Below, one piece after another: positions 52,201 through 58,164 of a stretch of DNA of 58,164 nucleotides. Both the position numbers and the translations under genes were made by a program. Numbering within the stretch: position 1 is the first letter of the stretch; the number at the start of each line of letters is the position of its first letter. The DNA is from Candidatus Poribacteria bacterium (GTDB lineage: Bacteria > Poribacteria > WGA-4E > WGA-3G), in contig JAJEET010000159.1 in assembly GCA_022820835.1 (NCBI GenBank), forward strand, positions 1 through 58,164, written 5' to 3'. The notes below the pieces were generated by a model that saw only the letters and a program-made list of their open reading frames with translations, had not been told where the DNA came from and did no database searches.

Positions 52201-52577
52201 AGGTTGCATTCCCTCATCGCAAGATCGTTCCGTCCGCAGCAACAGCTCCCGCCATAGCGTTGAAAAATGAACAGGTTAATCCTGAAGAGACAGCACTTCT
52301 TACGAACTATCCGAATCCATTCAACCCAGAAACATGGATCCCGTATCAATTGGCAAAGCCTTCGGAGGTAACGCTGTACATCCATGGCGTTGATGGAAAA
52401 TTGGTGCGAAAATTGGCGTTGGGGCATCAGGCTGCAGGTGTCTACCGCAGCAAAGCGCGTGCCGCCTATTGGGATGGTAGGAACGCACAAGGAGAACGTG
52501 TAGCGAGCGGTCTTTACTTCTATACGTTTATTACGGACGATTTCTCCGCAACCCGCAAGATGCTGATTATGAAGTAA
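49281..52577 (+). CDS. secreted WD40-metzincin protease fusion with FlgD-type sorting domain
   Basis: The product has 1098 residues. The start at 49281 fits AAAGGAG at 49268-49274; a longer frame to 49215 lacks a ribosome site. A signal peptide (FFSILTLILLVASPVLA) leads. About residues 20-265 are WD40 repeats (VWAVALSPDGRTLASGG, VEGLAFSPDGQTLAVATG, IKKVAFSPDGQMIVGGA). Two Ig-like domains follow (about 280-480). A zinc protease core has VLHEFGHALGFQH at about 693-705 (HExxHxxxxxH) and a metzincin Met-turn ESIMLYE. The C-terminus is the same FlgD-type sorting domain as in the cohesin protein (NYPNPFNPETWIPYQLAKPS). It is an exported, probably surface-bound protease. Confidence 0.85.
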   Translation: MRYFFSILTLILLVASPVLAQNWTLNAFLKHDSDIEGVAFSKDGRTLASMGTNRVLHYWDPHTEKSQPHAEISAIDRWSIDASVVPEEPHTLPINTFAILRQAVSFPGVENPSELLATGSSDQTIWLQGFPSLRPLFQIQEQGEVWAVALSPDGRTLASGGDFAGIHLWDLTTISPIHGTIELKSTLAASTARVEGLAFSPDGQTLAVATGKSDGEAIHLWDLRTEQLKETLIAVGVPIKKVAFSPDGQMIVGGAADYSNGHGRNVLLWRRGPLSAARIPHTVELDGPELVTALNKDFTFTVTVKNVFGHVLENVVVTLKNPGAPNDWEHNHPAGVWTNGDGKATFTLRFYDAGHHDIEVSVLDRATREAALTQPFIDRVEVPKPHSITPERATLDAIPLPPTANVASYEDTFIVKSETGLALEGFHVRIHTHGVSDTDWTDNLGKATGSLELSAGIYDVDVTVSDFRATKVWLEKTFPNRVSVYDPHICSTLVPSEKNMRLARERAAAIGHIDEIEAVTANTLPKDTTTSLQTNVRWSPYDTSSVDLGTVVLTVEFMNGTDEDHKKVSELLKQWSNAANIGFIFVKNEKKDVRSEIRIKFRGGEGDNSLIGDLSVTDFLSFADFFRVLGREAGEILAHLLDLLGIHIDTYLHFFFDRDNFFIRQKSITDLEDNQSKNEITMHLDEDYSDSTVLHEFGHALGFQHSHLVPSFPGIWNKEKTRKHYKDTHNWDESKVNRNLFGDNLFGIGNPDLPKTESFDPESIMLYEIEKGLLKNYPDGIPTTNTISDGDRRALRNVYGERAPADDYLFIHGTANYTTVGKNIVNLGFDCLYEENPVNIYVRQQDKVYKRTELDSDVCFNITEAVVYIESRGIISRNGVDHLEMKAEVEYYANSVTSVLYRIREDREEITFLLPLDGKEHSFPIPRVYGSKRWVINPIFIPFVTPPTIEVGGSYTDVTLKLKAAHLNSIHGLEVAFPHRKIVPSAATAPAIALKNEQVNPEETALLTNYPNPFNPETWIPYQLAKPSEVTLYIHGVDGKLVRKLALGHQAAGVYRSKARAAYWDGRNAQGERVASGLYFYTFITDDFSATRKMLIMK

Positions 52578-52589
52578 CGTTCATGGTGT

Positions 52590-52617
52590 GTAGGGTGGAT
52601 TTCTAAACCCACCCTAC
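52590..52617. repeat. GTAGGGTGG-type hairpin
   Basis: GTAGGGTGGATTT-ct-AAACCCACCCTAC, one mismatch in 13 pairs, right after the protease gene. Confidence 0.65.
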
Positions 52618-52692
52618 ATCTTATACCAAATCTAAAAAACAAAGCTGCATTATAGAGATTTTGAAATGCTATTGGGCATCGGCATGTAAGAC

Positions 52693-52708
52693 GGGCAATG
52701 AATTGCCC
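52693..52708. repeat. small hairpin of the GTAGG family
   Basis: GGGCAAT-ga-ATTGCCC, preceded by GTAAGAC and followed by TACTAC. Confidence 0.5.
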
Positions 52709-52850
52709 TACTACAAGCGAGTTGTTTGTTAATGACAGACGTTTATTTAGAAATGGTGTTATATCTGTTCTATTAACAAAACTCCGAAATACGATTCTGC
52801 CTCCAAACATACAACAAACAAGAGAACCTGTTGTGTATTCTCAAGGAGGT

Positions 52851-52888
52851 AGTGAACCCCAACTTTAAAAAAAATGTTGGGGTTCACT
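52851..52888. repeat. perfect 13-bp stem with A-rich loop
   Basis: AGTGAACCCCAAC (52851-52863) and GTTGGGGTTCACT (52876-52888) around a loop of ttt and A. Preceded by CAAGGAGG. It looks like a strong hairpin, possibly a terminator for neither neighbour in particular. The gap 52578-53173 holds no gene. Confidence 0.6.
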
Positions 52889-53173
52889 TGGTATCCCTCG
52901 AAGAGATGGAGCGATCGTGTGTCAGTAGTCTTTGGAGTATTAGTATTTCGACGGTATCCGTTCAACCCAACCTACTATGAAGTTTTCTTTACATTGCCTC
53001 CTACGCGCTGGTCTATGCGTAATTGTAGACTTTGCTATAACCAATGAGGCTCATGTCAAGTCTAAGTGCTAACGGTAAATTTAACCCACGTGGTTATTGA
53101 CTTCATGAAAAGCGTAACACATACTTTTTACATGAGCCACCAATGAGTTCGTTTACCCTCAAGGAGTTTCTAA

Positions 53174-54199
53174 ATGAAAAAACATTTACGTCTTTTAAGC
53201 ATAATTCTCGTGGGGCTGCTTGGCATTCTGATAAATGGCTGTGAACGAGGCATGGATACCGTCGTTGACACAGTCGCGGATCCGCCCCCGTTAACAGAAC
53301 CAGTGGCACCTCCAATGCAACCTGATACAGTCGCGGATCCGCCCCCGTCAACGGAAACAGTGGTACCTCCAATGCAACCTGATGCCGATGCAAGTTATAC
53401 CTTTGAAGGCACCCTCGATCATCAAGGCACAATCCATGCGCTCGCTTTCAGTCCTGATGGGCAGACACTTGCGAGTTTAGAGGAAAATCGCCTCAAATTA
53501 TGGGATCCACACACCCAACAACTCAAGAATACTCTCCCGCTGTGGGAAGATATTTTTCAGAGAAATATTGTTCAGATATTCTACATTTTAGAGGAAGCCT
53601 TCATTTTGATAGAAGAGGTTACACAAGGAACGATTCAATCTCACACATGGTCAGGAGGAAATACGGAAACTGGCGACAATTTTCTCACCGGGCATACGTC
53701 AATTATCAGAAGTTTTGCCTTTGGCGAGTTGGGATTTGCCACTGGCAGCTCCGACAAAACGATCCGTATATGGGGGAACCAAGCGGCTGAGGCAGATGGA
53801 ATTATTGCACCTACATTTATCCTTGAACATGAAGGCCAGGTCTGGGCAGTCGCCTTCAGCCCTGATGGACAGACACTCGCAAGTGGTGGTGGTTTTGAAG
53901 GCATCCATTTGTGGGATGCGGCCACCGGACAATCCAAAGGGGCTCCGCTCATAGCACCTACGGCTCAAGTTGAGAGTATTGCCTTTAGTCCTGATGGACA
54001 GACGCTCCTCGTTGCAACGGGGAAAGGCGATGGTGAAGCCATCCACGTATGGGACCTCCGCACGAACACACTCAAAGAGACTCTAATGGCCGAGGGATAT
54101 ACGATTCGGAAGGTCGCAATCAGTCCTGATGGACAACTAATTGCCGGTGGTGCTTACGCTCCAGAGGGGCCTGGTGTTCTCTTGTGGAAAGCGAAATAA
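53174..54199 (+). CDS. WD40-repeat lipoprotein, paralogue of the protease N-terminus
   Basis: The product has 341 residues. The signal peptide ends in a lipobox (LINGC, cysteine about residue 23), so the protein is lipid-anchored. Residues 33-70 contain a proline-rich duplicated segment (VADPPPLTEPVAPPMQPD, then VADPPPSTETVVPPMQPD). The remainder is WD40 (ALAFSPDGQTLASLEENRLK, VWAVAFSPDGQTLASGGGFE, VESIAFSPDGQTLLVATGKG), closely matching the propeller of the adjacent protease gene. The two probably arose by duplication. An AAGGAG ribosome site precedes the start. WD40 propellers here could bind proteins at the cell surface. Confidence 0.85.
   Translation: MKKHLRLLSIILVGLLGILINGCERGMDTVVDTVADPPPLTEPVAPPMQPDTVADPPPSTETVVPPMQPDADASYTFEGTLDHQGTIHALAFSPDGQTLASLEENRLKLWDPHTQQLKNTLPLWEDIFQRNIVQIFYILEEAFILIEEVTQGTIQSHTWSGGNTETGDNFLTGHTSIIRSFAFGELGFATGSSDKTIRIWGNQAAEADGIIAPTFILEHEGQVWAVAFSPDGQTLASGGGFEGIHLWDAATGQSKGAPLIAPTAQVESIAFSPDGQTLLVATGKGDGEAIHVWDLRTNTLKETLMAEGYTIRKVAISPDGQLIAGGAYAPEGPGVLLWKAK
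53270..53383 (+). repeat. two tandem 57-bp coding repeats
   Basis: Units at 53270-53326 and 53327-53383 encode the proline-rich linker of the WD40 lipoprotein; they differ at a few bases, so this is an in-frame duplication. Confidence 0.75.
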
Positions 54200-54258
54200 C
54201 AACAGTAGACGCTCTCATCACAACCATCAAATGTTGATAACTAAGAAGTGAAGCCTTG

Positions 54259-54303
54259 TAGGGGTAATAAAGCCAGCGGGATGGGTCTCTAACCCGCCCC
54301 TAC
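54259..54303. repeat. long GTAGGGG...CCCCTAC hairpin
   Basis: GTAGGGG (54259-54265) pairs with CCCCTAC (54297-54303), with GCGGG/CCCGC further in. It lies about 60 bases after the WD40 lipoprotein gene. Confidence 0.55.
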
Positions 54304-54373
54304 ATTTTATCAGACAAGCCTGCTGGTCTTTCAGACGATTTCATTGTGAAATCGAAAACTGATGCTCCTGAGT

Positions 54374-54522
54374 GGAGAGCCTTCTCTGAGGCTCTCCGCT
54401 TTATCAAACCTTCCGCGACACAACCCAATGCGGGCGTGGACATAGTGCTCCACGCCAATACCATTTCGTGAGCCAAGGTATTCGGGACCCTTTGGACCAG
54501 GGATCCTGGATACCTTGGCTCA
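54374..54522. repeat. three consecutive hairpins
   Basis: GGAGAGCC (54374-54381) / GGCTCTCC (54390-54397); GGCGTGGA (54433-54440) / TCCACGCC (54449-54456); TGAGCCAAGGTAT (54469-54481) / ATACCTTGGCTCA (54510-54522). The last has a 28-base loop with an imperfect inner stem. No gene overlaps them. A structured RNA is possible, since a promoter begins only after them at 54567. Confidence 0.6.
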
Positions 54523-54566
54523 TTTAATGCCAAGAACTTTACACACCCACTTCTAAAAAAAATAAA

Positions 54567-54595
54567 TTGACAGCACACCGTATGCAGGGTAAAAT
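54567..54595 (+). promoter_or_regulatory. promoter of the FAH-family gene
   Basis: Perfect TTGACA (54567-54572), 17-base spacer, TAAAAT (54590-54595), overlapping a TATAAT at 54595-54600. The ATG lies at 54646 behind AAAGGAGAAA. Confidence 0.7.
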
Positions 54596-54645
54596 ATAAT
54601 AATTTTCGGGTTGCACCACTTGCTGAAAAAACAAAAGGAGAAACT

Positions 54646-55398
54646 ATGAAATTTGCACGATATGAATTAAATGGCACAATCGGTTACGGGACCGTCTCAG
54701 GCGAAAGCCTGAACGTTTTATCGGGATGTCCATTCGGAGAATACAGTGAAACAGGCGACACCGTCGCTTTAGCAGATGTCAAACTCCTCGCACCGACAAC
54801 ACCGACAAAAGTTTTGGCTGTCGGTTTGAATTACCGGAGTCATTTAGACGGTGCACCGGAGCCGACAAACCCCGAAATCTTCATCAAAACGCCTTCCTGT
54901 ATCAATAACCCAGGTGGCAATATCGAATTACCCGACGGTGATGATGATGTACACGCCGAAGGCGAACTCGTCGTCATTATGAAAAAACAGACCCGAAAGG
55001 CGACACCAGAAGAAGCAGCCGCTAATATATTAGGCGTGACCTGCGGCAACGATGTCAGCGCACGCACATGGCAGAGCAACGACCTGCAGTGGTGGCGCGC
55101 CAAAGCATCCGACACCTTCGGACCGATAGGACCCGTCATCACCACCGATGTCGATTATACCGACGCACAATTAGAGACCCGTATCAACGGCGAAGTCGTT
55201 CAGAAACAGACGACTGCAGATCTCATCTTCCCTGTAACAACCATCGTGAGCTTTATCTCACAGGCAATAACCCTTGAACCGGGCGATGCAATCTTTACCG
55301 GCACACCCGGCACAACCACGGCATTAAAAGCGGGTGATGTCGTTGAAATTGAAATTGAGGGTATTGGCGTTCTGAAAAACCCAGTCGTGGCACAATAA
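54646..55398 (+). CDS. fumarylacetoacetate hydrolase-family protein
   Basis: The product has 250 residues, a typical bacterial FAH fold. Blocks: KVLAVGLNYRSHLD, PEIFIKTPSCINNPGGNIEL, HAEGELVVIMKKQTRKATPE (acidic metal ligand), NDVSARTWQSNDLQWWRAKA, FGPIGPVIT and GDAIFTGTPGTTTALKAGD. The family hydrolyses or decarboxylates beta-diketo acids or hydrates, such as acylpyruvates. No aromatic-degradation genes are beside it. It begins a rightward set with a secreted jelly-roll protein and a LarA-like racemase; the gaps are 30-35 bases. Confidence 0.85.
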   Translation: MKFARYELNGTIGYGTVSGESLNVLSGCPFGEYSETGDTVALADVKLLAPTTPTKVLAVGLNYRSHLDGAPEPTNPEIFIKTPSCINNPGGNIELPDGDDDVHAEGELVVIMKKQTRKATPEEAAANILGVTCGNDVSARTWQSNDLQWWRAKASDTFGPIGPVITTDVDYTDAQLETRINGEVVQKQTTADLIFPVTTIVSFISQAITLEPGDAIFTGTPGTTTALKAGDVVEIEIEGIGVLKNPVVAQ

Positions 55399-55428
55399 TT
55401 TCAGTACAACTCGCAAAAGGAGAAGACA

Positions 55429-56208
55429 ATGATTTTCAAACATCTATCTCTTTCTCGATACAGCCAAATTTCTCAAAAGATTAAACTTGCGCTCACAATT
55501 GCCGTGCCGCTTCTATGCCTTAGCATAGCAACACAGGCATCGGGTGCCCTGTTGTTTCATGACGACTTTGAAAAGGATAAGATCGGAAGCGAACCCATCA
55601 AATGGGAAGTCGGATTCGACGGTGCTACAACCGCTAAAGTCGTCGCCGATCCGAAAAAAGGGAGCAACAAAGTTCTGCTAACCGCAGACAAAGGATCTAA
55701 TCAGTCACGGCACGATGTCGGCGGTTCTATCTATGTCGTCGGTGACCTCGCTTGGGACGATTACGTTGCCGAATGGGATATGATGTTTCCTGATGATTTC
55801 TATATGGGTATCGTCTTCCGTTTCCAAGACGGTGAAAAATTCTATCTCAGTGACCGACGGCAAGGCGGACGAGATTACCACTTCTACAAACGGCAAGGCG
55901 GTTGGGCACTCGTCCAAGCAGGATTGGTGGAAAACGATCCCGAAGTCTGGTACCGCGCCCAACTCATTCTCGAAGGCGACAACTTCACCTTCAAATTGAA
56001 AGAACGGAAGGACAACACGCCGTTTGACAAGATCGATCCCGCAACTGAAGGTGGAGACGGAACCTTCAAAACCGGCAAGTTCGGCAACTACAGACTCGTC
56101 TATATTGATAACCTCTTCATCGGCGATTCCGTCGAAGACCTCGTTCTACCCGTCGAACCACAAGATAAGTTAAGCATGACCTGGGGCGAGATTAAGGATG
56201 CTTATTAA
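55429..56208 (+). CDS. secreted concanavalin-like (DUF1080-type) protein with the C-terminal KL..TWG tag
   Basis: The product has 259 residues. The signal peptide (LALTIAVPLLCLSIATQASG, about 21-40) is followed by a beta-sandwich of DUF1080/LamG-like type (LLFHDDFEKDKIGSEPIKWE, MGIVFRFQDGEKFYLSDRRQ, GNYRLVYIDNLFIGDSVED). It probably binds or cleaves a carbohydrate. The tail LPVEPQDKLSMTWGEIKDAY is the same tag seen on the two LamG proteins, although the domain in front differs. It lies between the FAH gene and the LarA-like gene. Confidence 0.75.
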   Translation: MIFKHLSLSRYSQISQKIKLALTIAVPLLCLSIATQASGALLFHDDFEKDKIGSEPIKWEVGFDGATTAKVVADPKKGSNKVLLTADKGSNQSRHDVGGSIYVVGDLAWDDYVAEWDMMFPDDFYMGIVFRFQDGEKFYLSDRRQGGRDYHFYKRQGGWALVQAGLVENDPEVWYRAQLILEGDNFTFKLKERKDNTPFDKIDPATEGGDGTFKTGKFGNYRLVYIDNLFIGDSVEDLVLPVEPQDKLSMTWGEIKDAY

Positions 56209-56243
56209 AGGAAGCGTGGAAGGTTGGAAGGAAATTTTAAAAC

Positions 56244-57536
56244 ATGTCAACTTATGTTGCTCATGGCGGAAAAGACACCGTCATCACATCGGAAGAAAAA
56301 CGCACCCTTCTACACGAGGCACTCTTCAAATTGGGCGGCATCCCGAAAAAGATTCTGGTTGTCCCACCGGATATAACACGCCTCCACTCAAACGCAGGCG
56401 AACTCACCCGAATTCTCTATGAATTGTGGGATTCCGCAAACGGCACAACCTTTGACATCCTCCCGGCTATCGGCACGCATGCACCGATGACCGAACCACA
56501 GATCGCCGAGATGTATGGCGATTTGCCCAAGGCGACATATCATGTCCACAACTGGCGGACAGGGTTGTACCACTTCGGTGAAGTGCCATCAGAATTCGTG
56601 CAGGAGGTTTCGGGCGGTAAACTTGATTATAGCATTCCTGTCGCTGTAAATCACCGTCTCGTAGAAGAAACCGGGGTACCCAGCCCCTACGAACTGATCA
56701 TCTCCGTTGGACAGGTGATTCCGCACGAGGTGATCGGTATCGCCAACGGATTTAAGAACATCCTTGTCGGTGCTGGCGGGGTTGAGATGATCAACAAGTC
56801 GCATTTCCTCGGTGCCGTAGACGGTATGGAACGACTCATGGGACGCACCGATACCTCTGTCAGGAGGGTATTGAACTATGCGCACACGCACTACCTGAAA
56901 CAACTCGGCATTTTGTATGTCATGAGTGTCATGGATGCCGATGCTTCCGGGGAACGTGTGATGCGTGGACTCTACGTCGGTGACGATGCGCGGACTTTTG
57001 AGACCGCTGCCGAATTGAGCAGAGCCGTTAATATGACATTCTTAGACGAACCCCTATCGAAGGTAGTCGTCTATTTGGACCCGAGGGAGTTTAAAAGCAC
57101 ATGGCTCGGCAACAAAGCGATCTATCGCACCCGGATGGCAATGGCGGACGACGGCGAGTTGATTATCATCGCACCCGGACTCCGCGAATTCGGTGAGGAC
57201 GCAGAAATCGACCGGCTCATCCGAAAGTACGGCTATCGCGGCACACCGACAACACTCAACGCGGTCTCGAAAAACTCAGAACTACAAGAGAATCTTTCCG
57301 CCGCGGCGCACCTAATTCACGGCAGTACCGAAGGACGTTTCAAGGTCACTTATGCAACCGAACATCTCACCCAAGCCGAAATAGAATCCGTCGGCTATCA
57401 GTGGGTACCCCTCAACGAAGTACTCGCCAAATACAACCCCGAAACGCTTGCTGACGGTTTTAACGACGAAGACTTCTTCTATATCAGCGAACCCGGACAA
57501 GGATTGTGGGCACTCCGCTCGCGGTTCAGTGCGTAA
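56244..57536 (+). CDS. larA: lactate racemase-like protein (LarA family, DUF2088)
   Basis: The product has 430 residues, the LarA length. Family marks are KILVVPPDITRLHSNAGELT (DxTR), LPAIGTHAPMTEPQIAEMYG (GTH with the conserved histidine), an internal NHRLVEETG stretch, and GQVIPHEVIGIANGFKNILV, with a lysine where the nickel-pincer cofactor is attached in LarA. LarA interconverts lactate enantiomers and needs LarB, LarC and LarE to make the cofactor; none is in the window. The substrate could be another alpha-hydroxy acid. Confidence 0.82.
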   Translation: MSTYVAHGGKDTVITSEEKRTLLHEALFKLGGIPKKILVVPPDITRLHSNAGELTRILYELWDSANGTTFDILPAIGTHAPMTEPQIAEMYGDLPKATYHVHNWRTGLYHFGEVPSEFVQEVSGGKLDYSIPVAVNHRLVEETGVPSPYELIISVGQVIPHEVIGIANGFKNILVGAGGVEMINKSHFLGAVDGMERLMGRTDTSVRRVLNYAHTHYLKQLGILYVMSVMDADASGERVMRGLYVGDDARTFETAAELSRAVNMTFLDEPLSKVVVYLDPREFKSTWLGNKAIYRTRMAMADDGELIIIAPGLREFGEDAEIDRLIRKYGYRGTPTTLNAVSKNSELQENLSAAAHLIHGSTEGRFKVTYATEHLTQAEIESVGYQWVPLNEVLAKYNPETLADGFNDEDFFYISEPGQGLWALRSRFSA

Positions 57537-57605
57537 ATTTGCCAAAGCCCGTATTTTATGGTACAATTGGACCTCCAAGTAGACCCATACAACCGCAATT
57601 AATAT

Positions 57606-57634
57606 TTGTAATTAATATACAAATATGGTATAAG
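57606..57634 (+). promoter_or_regulatory. promoter of the dioxygenase gene with spacer palindrome
   Basis: TTGTAA (57606-57611), 17-base spacer, TATAAG (57629-57634). ATATTTGTA-attaata-TACAAATAT (57602-57626) covers the -35 box and spacer and is a likely operator. The ATG lies at 57730 after GGAGGT. Confidence 0.6.
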
Positions 57635-57729
57635 AATTAGAAATCGGAGCACACCTATTTCATCGGACGAATTTCTCGCGACCTATCCGCTTAACCTCCT
57701 AATCTATCCAAAACATTCTGGAGGTAAAT

Positions 57730-58164
57730 ATGCTTACAAAACAGCAATTAGCACAATTTGAAGAAACAGGGTATCTACTTCTGTCCGGATTAATTCCACA
57801 AGAGACTGTCACAAAAGCGAGGGAAGCGATGTGGCACATGATGGGAATGGATCCTGATAATCCGAGTTCATGGGCAGATTGCAAACATCCGCCTGCCTCT
57901 GAGTTTTACATACAGAAGGCAGGCGCTCTAACCGAACTTTTTGGTGTTACGCATCCAGATGTTTTGGCATGTTGCACGCCCGATTATCTCGCTATCCTTA
58001 AGCAACTCGCCACGCAATACCCCGGGATCCCGCATTGTGAAAGGCAGCATCCTGATGGCATCTGGGCACTCAATAAATTCCCCGTTTCAGCCGAGTGGAA
58101 AAGACCGTCGCCCCATTTAGATGGCGACTTCCGAGATATACGATTAGATCCCGGAACATTTCGA
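57730..58164 (+). CDS. phytanoyl-CoA dioxygenase (PhyH)-like protein, 3' truncated
   Basis: The 145 residues before the window edge begin MLTKQQLAQFEETGYLLLSG, the standard start of the PhyH family of Fe(II)/2-oxoglutarate oxygenases, and include HLDGDFRDI, with the H-x-D iron pair. The rest, including the distal histidine and the 2-oxoglutarate-binding arginine, lies outside. The GGAGGT ribosome site at 57719-57724 supports the start. PhyH-like genes are numerous in poribacteria-like genomes; the substrate is not known. Confidence 0.8.
   Translation, partial: MLTKQQLAQFEETGYLLLSGLIPQETVTKAREAMWHMMGMDPDNPSSWADCKHPPASEFYIQKAGALTELFGVTHPDVLACCTPDYLAILKQLATQYPGIPHCERQHPDGIWALNKFPVSAEWKRPSPHLDGDFRDIRLDPGTFR

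Overview
The window is a 58 kb piece of a bacterial chromosome. Its gene style points to an uncultured diderm, most likely Candidatus Poribacteria or a close relative. This is inferred from recognised gene families, not from a marker gene. Supporting signs are lpxB and lpxK (lipid A, so an outer membrane), many secreted LamG, FG-GAP/ASPIC, WD40 and cohesin/dockerin proteins, C-terminal sorting domains of the NPFNPETWIPYQL type, and LarA-like, phytanoyl-CoA dioxygenase and Ldh2-family genes. No tRNA, rRNA or CRISPR array was seen.

Layout. 1-12.7 kb: tatA, a carboxymuconolactone decarboxylase-like protein, TPR and ASPIC/UnbV secreted proteins, two paralogous LamG proteins, a cupin, two overlapping methyltransferases (the second ends in a Trm112-like zinc ribbon), an 85-bp triple repeat that forms the leader of an Ldh2-family dehydrogenase, trxB-like, xylulokinase and moaC. 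12.7-17.8 kb: a large DUF3857/transglutaminase protein with an inactive-looking caspase-like N-terminus, a MoxR ATPase and a GT2 glycosyltransferase. 17.8-28.3 kb: an accessory defence island. 28.3-29.9 kb: a gene-free stretch packed with perfect inverted repeats. 29.9-42 kb: a CRP/FNR regulator with a long insertion, M28 peptidase, HtrA protease, TPR protein, a zinc-ribbon/class III cyclase/AAA/TPR giant, a TIM-barrel isomerase and an 855-residue unknown membrane protein. 42-46 kb (minus strand): argC-lpxB-lpxK. 46-54 kb: a promoter-rich leader, a cohesin-dockerin protein, a WD40-metzincin fusion and a WD40 lipoprotein. 54-58 kb: FAH-family protein, a jelly-roll secreted protein, a LarA-like racemase and a truncated phytanoyl-CoA dioxygenase-like gene.

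The defence island is the most striking part. Reading left, an operon encodes a CapV-type patatin phospholipase, a CD-NTase and a third protein. The third protein looks like a bacterial E2 (ubiquitin-conjugating-like) enzyme extended by two SEC-C-type zinc motifs, which would make this a short type II CBASS. Reading right from the same intergenic region, an XRE repressor, an ImmA/IrrE-type metallopeptidase (a CapH/CapP-like pair) and a complete type III restriction-modification system (mod, a HicB-like gene, res) follow. The shared spacer holds a tandem 83-bp duplication; each copy carries a leftward sigma70-like promoter overlapped by an imperfect palindrome. The simplest reading is one DNA-damage-type switch controlling two unrelated defence systems.

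Three themes recur outside the island. First, intergenic repeats: GTAGG-type hairpins, reiterated GCTGACGGCTGAT-like words, and a stem-loop with an invariant 13-base loop. Second, a C-terminal PVEP..KL.T.WG..K tag on three secreted proteins. Third, clean TTGACA-N17-TATAAT-like promoters.
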